The notes under the pieces were generated by a model, which did no database searches, was not told the origin of the DNA, and was given only the letters and a program-made list of their open reading frames with translations. A stretch of 50,841 nucleotides of DNA from Jiangella endophytica (GTDB lineage: Bacteria > Actinomycetota > Actinomycetes > Jiangellales > Jiangellaceae): positions 1-50,841 of the forward strand of contig NZ_QVAI01000031.1 in NCBI RefSeq assembly GCF_003427025.1, given 5' to 3'. Positions 16,499 through 25,158 of this stretch are shown here, piece after piece. Each line of letters starts with the position of its first letter. Positions within the stretch are counted from its first letter, which is position 1. The position numbers and the translations under genes were made by a program.

Positions 16499-16766
16499 AC
16501 CGCCGATCCTCCCCGAAGGCCAGGACACATGCTCACCGGCGACACCCTGGGCTTGGATCGCACGGGCAGTCGCGGCCGTCGGCTGCACTGCATCGAGCAT
16601 CGTGGCAGCCAGCATGGCTCTCAGCGACGGCGCCGGGTCGTCGCTCGCGCAGGACCATGGCCCTGAGCTGGTCGCAGGCCTCGTTCGGAAGCCCGCCGTC
16701 CAGGCAGTAGCAGTCCGGATCGACGCCCTCGGCATCGAACAGCGCTCGGAGCTCGGCCACGTTCAC
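16499..16766 (-). pseudogene. Decayed small protein with the EGVDPxxYxLDGG N-terminus
   Basis: The frame from GTG 16766 reads MNVAELRALFDAEGVDPDCY then CLDGGLPNEA, matching the N-terminus of a small actinobacterial family that usually continues with a WxVxYSERG-like segment. Here the expected continuation is missing and the frame runs into unrelated sequence. This indicates a frameshift or truncation shortly after residue 32. The remaining bases up to the next start show no recognisable coding. It may be a broken immunity or accessory gene. Confidence 0.5.
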
Positions 16767-16860
16767 CGGCTCAACCTACGCCTCCCGACCGACGAAGCAC
16801 CGGTGCTGGCCGCGCCGACCCACCTGTGGTGGCAAGGACGACAGCGTCGAAGGAGTATCG

Positions 16861-17682
16861 ATGGGCTTGGTCGGTGCACGAGAATCGCATGCCGTGACGG
16901 GCGATCTGCACCTGTGGGTGCGCTACGACGGAGAGGAGAGGTTGTCGGTGAGCGGTGCCCGCACCCGGTTCCGGTGGACGGCAGAGTCCATCGATGGCGA
17001 CACCTCGGGTTCGTCTGCGTCCGGCCCCATGTACGGCCCGCCGAACACGGACGTGACGAGCGCGGACGCCCTGCAGGCGATCGCCTGGTCACTGGCCAAG
17101 GTCGCCGAGGGACAAGGGCCAAGCCTCGGCATGATCGGCGACTACCCCGACTGGTTGATCGACATCGCGCACCGCAACGTCGAGGAGTTGCGGACGACGG
17201 TGGCCGTGACGGGCTCCGTCGCGACCGCAGACCGCGAATCGGCGAACGACGTCAGCGGGCTCGAGGCCGACCTCCTGGCGGTCGAGGTCGCGCGAGAGGT
17301 CATGCGCCGAGCACCCGACATTCTCGCCGCCGATATCGGTCACGCCGCAGACATCGCAGTCGCCCACGATGTCGCCGAACTCGCCGATCCAGAGGTCGTG
17401 ATCCCCCATCCCCGCGACCCGCTCGGTACGCCGCCGCGCTACGAGGGGCGAGCCGCCGAGGCCCACCTGCGCCTCGAGCCCGGCGTCTACCCGGCCCGGA
17501 ACACGCAGGACGCCTCCGAACTGGTCGTGGTCGTCGGCACGTCACCGTTCTCCGACAACGGGCTGGCGTCGGCCGCGTTCCCTGCCGCCCGCCAGGACCC
17601 TCCCCCACGGCGCGCCCGGTTCATGCCGATGGAGCAGTCACCGAACGGCGTGGATCGCCCAGATCCGGGCATCGTCCTCTGA
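16861..17682 (+). CDS. Hypothetical protein (273 aa)
   Basis: An open frame starting ATG 16861, with AAGGAG about 10 nt upstream. The N-terminal third is beta-rich (TGDLHLWVRYDGEERLSVSG), the middle helical (ADALQAIAWSLAKVAEGQGP then WLIDIAHRNVEEL), and the C-terminus Pro/Arg-rich and probably disordered. It has no signal peptide or transmembrane segment. It converges on the immunity gene at 17690, ending 7 nt from that gene's end. I do not recognise the family. The position next to a toxin-immunity pair is the only hint of function. Confidence 0.6.
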   Translation: MGLVGARESHAVTGDLHLWVRYDGEERLSVSGARTRFRWTAESIDGDTSGSSASGPMYGPPNTDVTSADALQAIAWSLAKVAEGQGPSLGMIGDYPDWLIDIAHRNVEELRTTVAVTGSVATADRESANDVSGLEADLLAVEVAREVMRRAPDILAADIGHAADIAVAHDVAELADPEVVIPHPRDPLGTPPRYEGRAAEAHLRLEPGVYPARNTQDASELVVVVGTSPFSDNGLASAAFPAARQDPPPRRARFMPMEQSPNGVDRPDPGIVL

Positions 17683-17689
17683 GCTGGGC

Positions 17690-18148
17690 TCAGGAGGACG
17701 TGCCAGCGCGGGCCGGGTGCCAGACCGGCAGATGGTCCGCGTCACGGGGGAACAGCCGGTGGTCCTTGAGCATCAGCGCCTCGTCGGCGTCGCCTCCGGC
17801 GTCGGGATCGTCGTCGTCGACCATGCCCCCCAACGGCGGGTTGTCATAGTCGTAGGTGGCCCTGACCACTGTGCTGCCGGCATCGACGGTGAACGTGGCA
17901 TTCCACCACGTGCCCAAGCCCGGCGTGTACATGGCCTTGCGCAGTGCCCGGACGGCGTGGTTGGCGTCGTCCGGGGCTTCGACGTCCTCAGTGCTGCCGT
18001 CGGGCATCGCCGCCTGGAAGCCGCTCTCGATCAGGTCGCCGGCGGCCGTGACGTCAAGCGTCAGTGCCTTCCACCCGCTCGGCACCTCCTCCGCAGCGAT
18101 CATGGCTTCTCCAACCGCCTTCTCCAGCGGCTGATCGGGGATGCTCAC
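17690..18148 (-). CDS. Immunity protein, YezG/DUF600-like
   Basis: A 152-residue acidic protein. MYTPGLGTWWNATFTVDAGS, then VRATYDYDNPPLG and the ending LKDHRLFPRDADHLPVW, match the YezG family (strands with a YDYDxPP turn and an xDxxxFPRxxxxxPxW tail). YezG-type proteins neutralise nuclease toxins such as the Bacillus LXG toxin YeeF. The GTG at 18148 overlaps, by 4 nt, the stop of the second frame of the nuclease gene directly upstream. This is the arrangement expected for a coupled toxin-immunity pair. The protein itself looks intact although the partner is frameshifted, so it may persist as an orphan or protective immunity gene. Confidence 0.8.
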   Translation of the reverse strand: MSIPDQPLEKAVGEAMIAAEEVPSGWKALTLDVTAAGDLIESGFQAAMPDGSTEDVEAPDDANHAVRALRKAMYTPGLGTWWNATFTVDAGSTVVRATYDYDNPPLGGMVDDDDPDAGGDADEALMLKDHRLFPRDADHLPVWHPARAGTSS

Positions 18149-18983
18149 GATGTCTCCTCCGGCGGGTCGTTGTAGAGCGTCACCTTACGGCTCTTCTCGC
18201 CCTCGATCTTGTAATAGACGCTGATCCAGACCGGCCGCCGAGAATCCTCCTCGAAGGCCAACTTGAGCTTCAGGTCGACGGACTTGCCGCGGCGGACGGC
18301 GCGGTCCCAGCGGCGTTCCAGGCCGCGAACTCTTCCCGGTTCAACGTCTGGCTCATCGGGACGAGGTTGAGCTTGTCGCCGATGCCGCCGAGCATCCTGG
18401 CGATCAGATGGCCGGCATCGTCGCCTTCGAGCTTCCCCGTCAGCGTCCGCTGCGCGTACTTGTTCCGCTTCCCGGGTGCCGAGCCCGTCAGTGTCGCCTC
18501 GGTGATGACCACCCGGCGTTGTTCGTCCGTGGTGTACACGACCGCTTGGTCGTCGACGACGATGACGTGGTTGGGCGGCGGGTTCCGCCGGATCGCAGCA
18601 TCGGCCCGGCTGGTGCTCGACATGTGGATGACGGGTAGCCGCTGGGGCGGAAGCTCCGCGGAAGGGGTAATCGTCGAGGCCGGCGCCGCCTCGCCGTCGG
18701 CCCGGCGGATCACCTGTTCCAGCTCGTCGATCGCCCCCGACAGGACCGAGCCGAGCTCGTCGCCGAGTTTGCGGACGTCGGTGAGCATGTCGCGCACGAC
18801 CGGATCGAGCTTGGTTGCCGCGTCCTGGGCGAGTGTTCGTCGGGTGGCGCGCTCGACCAGGCGGCGTAGGTTCTCCGCGTCGCCGGTCAGGATGTCGATC
18901 ACGCTGTCGACCTCGCGAGGTACGGCTTCGTCGCGCACCTGCCGCAGCCCGTCCGCGCCGTCCCGGATAGGTCGATCACTCAC
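18145..18983 (-). pseudogene. DNA/RNA non-specific endonuclease toxin (Endonuclease_NS_2-like), frameshifted
   Basis: From GTG 18983 the frame encodes a helical N-terminus (about residues 1-110, including DVRKLGDELGSVLSGAIDEL). The nuclease domain follows, with GDDAGHLIARMLGG (the DxGH motif with catalytic His) and DKLNLVPMSQTLNREEF. At about 18319 the family match stops and continues in the +1 frame as LERRWDRAVRRGKSVDLKLK, RRPVWISVYYKI and KVTLYNDPPEETS, ending at TGA 18145-18147. That stop overlaps the immunity start. One missing C in GCGGCCTGGAA would explain it. The gene starts 35 nt after the relaxase gene. No LXG, PAAR or signal region is seen, so the delivery route is unknown. It could be a pseudogene, a programmed frameshift or a sequencing error. 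Confidence 0.8.
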
Positions 18984-19017
18984 ACGACCACCGCCCCTGC
19001 TCGGTCGCATCAGGATC

Positions 19018-22000
19018 TCATGTCGAGCGCGGCGCCGCGTCGGTGCCGGGCGTATGGAGATCGACACCGGCAGCACGATCCGGTGCGCTCGGCAATGCGC
19101 GCGCCTCGCGGAAGGCGCGCTCCGCGCGGTGGAAGTCGATGAGTTCGCGGTCGTCGGTGGGCCTCGGGCCAGTGGGGTGATCGTCGGTGATGCCACGGAG
19201 GTCGCGGTAGGCGGCGATCACGCGAACGCAGTCGGTCCAGGCTCGATCCGCGGCCGGCTCGTGCGGGCGGCGGCCGCATCGACGCACCCACTCCTGATCG
19301 TCGGAGAGCGCGGCCGCGGCAAGGGCGTCCGCCCGGTGCTCGATGAGTCCGTCCAGCTCGGCAAGAGCAGCGGCGACGTCGTCGGCGATCAGGCCGGCAA
19401 CCCGCGGGATGAGGCCGACGATGAGGCGCTGCCGTCCGGGCATGACCCGTGGGGCACGACTGGCCTCGGTGAGCCGTCGCACGCGATACCGCAGGATCGT
19501 CGTGAGGTCGTCGACCTCGTCCAGGCGCCCGGAGAGCACCGCTTGCCGTGTCACCACGGCCGGGTTGAAGCCTGCTGCCCACGCCCGGCGCAGCGTGCTC
19601 ACGAGCGACCCGAACGCCTCGCTGCTGACGACCGCCTCTAGCTGGTCCTCATCGAGCCCGGCGTCGGAAAGCATGGTGGCGACGTGGTCGCTCTGGGCGT
19701 GCTCGGCGATGGTCTCGTACTCCGCGGCGAGTTGGGCGAGGCTGCTCCAGTGGTCCTGTTCGGCGGTGAGGGTCTCGTGCGCGGAGAGCTCGCTGCCGCT
19801 GTGTTTCAGGACGGCGCGCAGGATGTCTCCCGCCGTCGGCTCCTCGATGCCTGCCTTCTGGTGGTCTTCCAGATGGATGCGGTCGGTTGCGACGTAGGCG
19901 ATGTTGCTGTGCCGGCCGCGTGTCATCGCGACGTAGAGCGCCTCTCTGGTCATGGAGCTGGAGCCGACGATGACGTGAGCGGTGTCGACGGTGCTGCCTT
20001 CGGCGCGGTGGGTGGTGATCGCGTAGCCGAGGTCGAGGTGCTCGGCGACGTACCAGGCTGGGAGCGTGACGGTCCCGTGCCAGGTACTGCCAGCACGGCG
20101 CAGCGAGACGGCGCCGTCGAGGTGGCAGGCAGTGACGACCCAGCGGTCGCCGTTCTTCACCCAGCCTCGGCCGGTGCTGAGCCTGCGCTCGTTGCGGCGG
20201 GTGATGACGATGTCGCCTTGGCCGGCGCGGTTGCCGTCGGCCAGCGTGGTGCCGGTATCGGCGACGAGGCCGGCGAGGACGCGGTCGTTGCGAGCGCGCG
20301 CGTTGAGCGCCGCGACGGTCTCGCTGTCCTCGGTGATGAGCGACGTGATGCGCCCGGCGTCCTGGTCGGCCTGCCAGGCCCGGTAGGCGGCCTCGAGCAT
20401 CTCGTCGTGATCGCCGCCGGCTACCCGCCCGTGCTTCTCGTAGACGGCGACGACGCTGGACCGACCCAGCCGGAGGCTGAGCGACGCCGACTTCTCCCAC
20501 CGGTGGACGAACCGGCGCGCGTCGGTGAGCCGCGGCGCGTCGTCGCGTGAACGCGCCAGTAGCCCGAACGCCCCACTGGTGTCGACGGCATCGAGCTGAG
20601 CCCAGTCCCCCACCAGCACCAGCTTCGCGCCGGCCTCGGCCACGTGCGTGGCGATGGCGTCGAGCGCGAACGTCCCGGCCAGCGACGCCTCGTCGAGAAC
20701 GACGAGCTGGCCCGGACGCAGATCCCACCGTCCATGCCGGTGCTCGTGCAGCCACTTCGCCGTCGTCTCGGTCTCGACACCGAGATCAGCGGCGAGGACC
20801 TCGGCCGCCGTGGCTGACGGCGCGAGACCGACGACGCGGCCGGCGCTTGTCTGTGCCTCCCAGGCTCGGCGCAGCCCGCTGAGCGTCGTCGTCTTTCCCG
20901 TGCCGGCCGGCCCGACCAGCACGTCGACGACGCGTGCGGAGGTGGCGATCTTCTCCACCGCGAGCACCTGGTCCGCGGCAAGCACGACCCCACCGTCGTG
21001 GTGACCGACGGCACGAGCGACCACCTCCAGATCGACGGTCGGCGCAGTACGGGCGTCGGCCAGCCCCAAGAGCCGATCCTCGGCATCGAACACGGCCGCC
21101 GAGGAGTACACCGCGCCGTGCTTGGGCCGGAACACGCTCGACCCATCGGCGCGTTGGAACGCCTCCGGCGTCGACGCCAGCTCCGGCGGCGTCAGACGCA
21201 GTGACGCCTGCTCGGCGGTGTCGACGACCAACCCGATGACGGCCTCCCGGTCGCTTGTCGTCGCGAATCGCAGGTGCATCAGCTGCCGGGAGGCCTCGGC
21301 GTGGAGGTTCCACCGCCGCCAGGTCGGCCGCCGGTCCCCCACCCGCTCGACGACGACGGCCGCCAGTTGCTCCGCCACGTCCCGAGGGAGGTCGTCGACG
21401 CGCAGGACGGCGCGCCCGTTCCCCGCGGCGAGGAGGTCCACTGCCCAGGCCACCGGAGCGGCGTCGAGGAGCGGCTCCGCACGGGTGCGCCACAGCTCGG
21501 TCAGCTCGGCGAGCGATCGCACCTCCTTGTCAGGGCGCGTCGCCAGTGTCGCCTGCTGTCGCAGCCGCAACACCGTCCGTGGTGAAGGGCGCCGGCCGTG
21601 CGACTTGACGTACTCGGCGATGAGCCGGTCCTTCTCCACCTCGATGTCCGCGGCCCGCGAGGAGAACTCCTGCACCAGGTCGTCGCCCACGCCGGCGATC
21701 TCCCAGGCCGGGTTGCGGTCCCGTCCACGATCGCGGCGCTCCCACTCGATGCCGAGGTCGCGGGTGAGCGTGTCGGCCAGGACGGCGTTGTAGTGCTCGG
21801 ACAGGGCAACGACCGCCGCATGCATCGGCCGGCCGTCCAAGGTGCGCCACACACCGTCGCGGCCCTGCACACGATTGGCGATGACGACGTGCGTGTGCAG
21901 CTGCGGGTCCGAGGCTCTGGAGTCGTAGTGGTCGAACCCCGTCGCAACGACGCCGCGGGTCTCGACCTGCGCGACGCCATCGGTACCTGTGCGTGTCATC

Positions 22001-22557
22001 GCGACGTCACGCTCCAGCAGCTCGATCACATCGGCGACGGCGGCGTGGTGCGCCTGCACGATCAGTGCCTGGGTCCCGACATCGGCGAGCGCCCAGAGCA
22101 CCGAGACCGACTTCGGCACCGAGAACGTGTAGTCATAGCCGGCCACCGTCCGCGGGCTCGAGCGCGCCTTCTCCTCTGCCGTGAGCTCCTTGATGCGCTT
22201 GTCGCGCTGTTCGGGTGAGAGCCCAGGAGCCAGGGCGGCCGTCCGGATGGCGATGCGTTCGGCGAGTGGCTTGAACTGGAAGTACGCCCGACCCAGCGGC
22301 TCGTTCGTCAGCGGGTCGTGACCCCTACCCAGCAGGCGGCGCAACTGCTGCTCCGTCACGACGTCGCCAGGCGTCAGCGAACCGTCGCCCAGGCCGCTCA
22401 CCCCGGTCCCGATCCAGTAGCCGGGCGGGGTGCCCTTCTCCTGGTAGTACCGGGTCAGCGGAGTCGACAGCGACCGGTCGCCGTCACCGGCCGCTACCGA
22501 CGTCAGCAGGTAGCGATACCCCGCGCCCGCGCTCATCACGCGCATCGACACCGTCAC
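19018..22557 (-). CDS. MobF-type conjugative relaxase/helicase (TraA/TrwC-like)
   Basis: A 1,179-residue bifunctional conjugation enzyme. The N-terminal TrwC relaxase domain has Tyr candidates at residues 14-16 and 37-38. The metal-binding three-His set lies in FDHYDSRASDPQLHTHVVIA (His 210, 221, 223). The middle and C-terminal part is a RecD2-like helicase with Walker A GPAGTGKTTTL (about 549-559), Walker B LVVLDEASLAG, and the late motif AITTHRAEGSTVD. It nicks the element at oriT, stays bound to the 5' end and unwinds the transferred strand. GTG 22557 fits the usual MTVSMRVMSAG start although it overlaps the upstream membrane-protein gene by 74 nt. The nuclease toxin gene follows. Confidence 0.95.
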   Translation of the reverse strand: MTVSMRVMSAGAGYRYLLTSVAAGDGDRSLSTPLTRYYQEKGTPPGYWIGTGVSGLGDGSLTPGDVVTEQQLRRLLGRGHDPLTNEPLGRAYFQFKPLAERIAIRTAALAPGLSPEQRDKRIKELTAEEKARSSPRTVAGYDYTFSVPKSVSVLWALADVGTQALIVQAHHAAVADVIELLERDVAMTRTGTDGVAQVETRGVVATGFDHYDSRASDPQLHTHVVIANRVQGRDGVWRTLDGRPMHAAVVALSEHYNAVLADTLTRDLGIEWERRDRGRDRNPAWEIAGVGDDLVQEFSSRAADIEVEKDRLIAEYVKSHGRRPSPRTVLRLRQQATLATRPDKEVRSLAELTELWRTRAEPLLDAAPVAWAVDLLAAGNGRAVLRVDDLPRDVAEQLAAVVVERVGDRRPTWRRWNLHAEASRQLMHLRFATTSDREAVIGLVVDTAEQASLRLTPPELASTPEAFQRADGSSVFRPKHGAVYSSAAVFDAEDRLLGLADARTAPTVDLEVVARAVGHHDGGVVLAADQVLAVEKIATSARVVDVLVGPAGTGKTTTLSGLRRAWEAQTSAGRVVGLAPSATAAEVLAADLGVETETTAKWLHEHRHGRWDLRPGQLVVLDEASLAGTFALDAIATHVAEAGAKLVLVGDWAQLDAVDTSGAFGLLARSRDDAPRLTDARRFVHRWEKSASLSLRLGRSSVVAVYEKHGRVAGGDHDEMLEAAYRAWQADQDAGRITSLITEDSETVAALNARARNDRVLAGLVADTGTTLADGNRAGQGDIVITRRNERRLSTGRGWVKNGDRWVVTACHLDGAVSLRRAGSTWHGTVTLPAWYVAEHLDLGYAITTHRAEGSTVDTAHVIVGSSSMTREALYVAMTRGRHSNIAYVATDRIHLEDHQKAGIEEPTAGDILRAVLKHSGSELSAHETLTAEQDHWSSLAQLAAEYETIAEHAQSDHVATMLSDAGLDEDQLEAVVSSEAFGSLVSTLRRAWAAGFNPAVVTRQAVLSGRLDEVDDLTTILRYRVRRLTEASRAPRVMPGRQRLIVGLIPRVAGLIADDVAAALAELDGLIEHRADALAAAALSDDQEWVRRCGRRPHEPAADRAWTDCVRVIAAYRDLRGITDDHPTGPRPTDDRELIDFHRAERAFREARALPSAPDRAAGVDLHTPGTDAAPRST

Positions 22558-22870
22558 CGACCACAGGTGCGTAGCGACGATCAGCGCTTGCTCGGCCGAG
22601 GCTCCGGGTGATCGCCAGGATCGCGTTGGCGCCGAGCTTGAGGCCGTTCCAGCACGTCAGCAGGACGACGAGGTTCAGCCAGCCAGGCCCGCCCGACTCC
22701 ACGACCAGGACACACACGACGCCGACGGCGAAGAAGGTAGCGGCCAGAACCGCAGCCACACCGCCGGACCGGAGAGTGGGCCGACGGCGGAGTCGTCGCA
22801 CGAGACGGTTGATCGGGAACGCCTGCGACCAGGTGTAGACAGCGGTACCGAGATGGACGAGAAGATTCAC
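22484..22870 (-). CDS. Small integral membrane protein of actinobacterial mobile elements
   Basis: A 128-residue protein with two hydrophobic helices: VAAVLAATFFAVGVVCVLVV and, after GGPGWLN, LVVLLTCWNGLKLGANAILA. The GGPGWLNLxVLLxxWNxLK signature belongs to a small family often mislabelled sulfate permease and common on actinobacterial mobile elements. The GTG at 22870 was chosen for GGAGG 7 nt upstream. The C-terminal ~25 residues overlap the relaxase start and are probably dispensable. It precedes the relaxase in the same operon, so a role at the mating-pore membrane is possible but unproven. Confidence 0.75.
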   Translation of the reverse strand: MNLLVHLGTAVYTWSQAFPINRLVRRLRRRPTLRSGGVAAVLAATFFAVGVVCVLVVESGGPGWLNLVVLLTCWNGLKLGANAILAITRSLGRASADRRYAPVVGDGVDARDERGRGVSLPADVGSGR

Positions 22871-23158
22871 GTTGCAGCCTCCGACGTCGCAGGCGCACAC
22901 GGCACCCATGGATCATGCGGATGGCCGGTTCCGTCGCCCCGAAGGAGCGTCCTGCAACGTAGAAGTACACCGACCTGGAAGAGGCCCCTAGCCTACCGCG
23001 ACGGCTCTGTCGCAGCACGCGACAGCAAAGCGACACTGCGGCGACGCGGCCGCGCCGGCGGCCGGCCTCACCCGGGGCCGCCAGGCCCCGTCGGGCAAAT
23101 GCAAGACGTGTGTAGTACTCCAAGCCGACCGTGGGATGGGCTAACACGTTCCGATTAT
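22871..23158. other. Intergenic region upstream of the relaxase operon (candidate oriT)
   Basis: No gene seen. It holds CTGTCGC (23007-23013) paired with GCGACAG (23019-23025) around 5 nt, and a stronger GC hairpin, CGGGGCC (23073-23079) with GGCCCCG (23084-23090) around 4 nt. Inverted repeats just upstream of a MobF relaxase operon fit an origin of transfer, but no nic consensus can be recognised by eye. Confidence 0.3.
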
Positions 23159-23172
23159 CGAACATGTGTTCT
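23159..23172 (+). promoter_or_regulatory. LexA-type SOS box
   Basis: CGAAC-ATGT-GTTC followed by T, preceded by T: it matches the actinobacterial/mycobacterial LexA operator (TCGAAC-N4-GTTCGA) at 11 of 12 arm positions. It lies 12-25 nt before the GTG of the gene at 23184, where a repressor would block the promoter, and in the divergent promoter region of the relaxase operon. Confidence 0.65.
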
Positions 23173-23183
23173 ATTCTCAACTT

Positions 23184-23594
23184 GTGATCCGATTGAAGTG
23201 TCCGCTCGAGCGGTGTGCAGTCCTGGAGTTCCCGGACGACTCGGGATCAGACGTGCTGGCCGGGGCGATGTCCGACCACCTCGCCAAAGACGGGTTCTTC
23301 GGCGGCACCTTGGTGAAGCGGCTCGCCGACGTCCGGGTCGTGTCCAGGCAAGCCGGCTCCGTCGATCTGGTCACTCGCATCGACCGGCCGCTGCTCGCGG
23401 AAGACGCCGCCGGCCGGCGTCACGCGTTGCCACCCGGCCCTGTGACGGCGGATGGTCGCGGCCCGGCGGCATGCAGTTCGAGCCGCACGGTGAAGCTCGT
23501 CCTGTCAGTCGACGGAAGGCCGCTTCGTGCCACCGCTCGGAAGGAACCGGGGACCGTCCAGCCGCAGTGCACGAAATGCCGCCGCCGGATCTGA
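23184..23594 (+). CDS. Hypothetical small protein with terminal Cys motifs, SOS-box controlled
   Basis: A 136-residue frame from GTG 23184, immediately downstream of the SOS box. The N-terminus VIRLKCPLERCAVLEFPDDS carries a CxxxxC pair and the C-terminus ends QPQCTKCRRRI with a CxxC pair. Together they could bind zinc. The middle is unremarkable and Arg/Ala-rich. No ribosome-binding site is obvious, in line with a leaderless start. I do not recognise the family. Placement between the SOS box and the ParB-like gene suggests a small element-encoded regulator or stress protein. Confidence is moderate because composition alone does not prove coding. Confidence 0.45.
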   Translation: MIRLKCPLERCAVLEFPDDSGSDVLAGAMSDHLAKDGFFGGTLVKRLADVRVVSRQAGSVDLVTRIDRPLLAEDAAGRRHALPPGPVTADGRGPAACSSSRTVKLVLSVDGRPLRATARKEPGTVQPQCTKCRRRI

Positions 23595-23679
23595 CGGTTG
23601 CGGGCCAGGAAGCCATGCGCACAGCGATGGGCCCAGCACCCGCCGTCCGGGTCCTGGGCCCACGCCTTGAGCGTGACGG

Positions 23680-25158
23680 CTACTCCACTGGTTCGCCGAT
23701 CACGGCTGAGGTCGCGTCGACGGTCGTCGTGGGCTCAGCTATTGGTGCCTCGACGACGCGATCGTCCTGGCCAACAGGCTCCGTCTCGGCGATCGCGAGC
23801 TGCTCGACGTCGGAGAGGGTGTAGCCCCACGCCGCCAGTTGCATCAGGTAGCGGCGAGACCTGCCGGAGGGATTCCGCCAGGTCGACCGCTCGATCGAGG
23901 ATTCGAGTGCCCCAAGCGCAACGGCCAGAAGGACGTGCACGGTCTTGCTGCGCGACTCCGCAACCATCCGCGCCAGGTATTCACTGGCTGTTCCTACCTC
24001 GGCACCGAGCAGAGCCCCCGCCATCGGATGGCCCTTGCTGACCGCACGCTCGATGGCGAAGGATTCCTCCACCAGCACGCTGACCGAGAACGCCACTGCG
24101 TCCGTCGGCAGCTTCTTACGGCCCAGCAGCTTGCGGATCCAGGCGCGCCGGACCTTCTCGGCTGACGCCCAGGCCCGATTGTTGGCGACTACGACGCGGC
24201 GGCCTTCCTTCTCTTCCTCGGTCATCGGGCCGCGAGCAGTCTTCCCTTGAGCATCGACGTGGCGCAGCCCGTGCTCGCTCCACGCCACGATGACAGGCTC
24301 GGCGCTGACTCCACGCCAGCTCTCACCGACCGCGACCGCGTAACCAGGCGTGCCCGCGTGAGTCTCCTCGGTCACCCGTTCGCCGTCGGCAGTCCTGAGC
24401 CGGTCGAGGAACGCCACATTCGTGTCGTTCCAGGAAGGCCAGTCGACGACGGTGACGCCCTTGGCCTCGTAATCGGCGCGCAGCCTCGCGAGCTCATCCT
24501 TCCTCTCCCTCGCGTCCAGAAGCTCCTGTGCCCTGTGGTCGAACCGGGCAGGATCGGACTTGGCGACCTTGCGCAGTTGCTCGACCGCCTCCGGGTCCTC
24601 CTCCAACCGGATCAAGACGGCCGCCTGCTCCAGTGTGATGTCGTAGTCGGCCACGGCCTGGCTGGCCGCCTCATGCCTGGCAACTGTGAGTCCGGCCTCG
24701 ACAGTCGCGCGCTTCGTCCCGGTCCTACGGGCGATCGTGGCCGCGCTCATGCCTTCAAGGGCGAGCTGCTGCCAAGCGACAGCCTCCTCGGCCGTGGACA
24801 GGGCACGCCGGTGGAAGTTGGTGACGTACTGCTCGATGATCCGCGCGGTCTTCTCGTCGCTGACGTCGACGACGAAGGCGGGCAGTTTGTGCTCGGTCTC
24901 GCGGGCCGCCATGAGACGGCGTCGTCCGTCGCGAATGAGGATCTTGCCGTCGCTGCCGGTCCGAGCCAGCACGGGCACGAGCACGCCGTGCTGGCGGACG
25001 CTGGCGACGAACGCCTTGTCCAGATCGACGTTCCAGCGGATGTTCTCCTCCGGCTCGACCTCATGAGGATCGAGCATCACGAGGGCGGGCACGATCGGCT
25101 GGCCGCTCTGGGGCTCGACGGCTTCGGTGGTCTCGGCAGCATGGGTGACGATGGACAT
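23680..25158 (-). CDS. ParB/RepB-like nuclease-domain protein (492 aa)
   Basis: Residues about 25-115 form a ParB N-terminal domain: MLDPHEVEPEENIRWNVDLD, VRQHGVLVPVLARTG, then IRDGRRRLMAARET (the G-x-RR-xxA CTP/DNA-phosphate motif). A KorB-like helix-turn-helix follows (EEAVAWQQLALEGMSAATIA then RRTGTKRATVEAGL). The C-terminal 250 residues are a long helical region specific to such element proteins. The ATG follows GAAGGGAGA. No parA is present in the window. It may centre on plasmid-like maintenance, on transcriptional control of the element or on DNA processing for transfer. It is larger than classical ParB because of the C-terminal extension. Confidence 0.88.
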   Translation of the reverse strand: MSIVTHAAETTEAVEPQSGQPIVPALVMLDPHEVEPEENIRWNVDLDKAFVASVRQHGVLVPVLARTGSDGKILIRDGRRRLMAARETEHKLPAFVVDVSDEKTARIIEQYVTNFHRRALSTAEEAVAWQQLALEGMSAATIARRTGTKRATVEAGLTVARHEAASQAVADYDITLEQAAVLIRLEEDPEAVEQLRKVAKSDPARFDHRAQELLDARERKDELARLRADYEAKGVTVVDWPSWNDTNVAFLDRLRTADGERVTEETHAGTPGYAVAVGESWRGVSAEPVIVAWSEHGLRHVDAQGKTARGPMTEEEKEGRRVVVANNRAWASAEKVRRAWIRKLLGRKKLPTDAVAFSVSVLVEESFAIERAVSKGHPMAGALLGAEVGTASEYLARMVAESRSKTVHVLLAVALGALESSIERSTWRNPSGRSRRYLMQLAAWGYTLSDVEQLAIAETEPVGQDDRVVEAPIAEPTTTVDATSAVIGEPVE

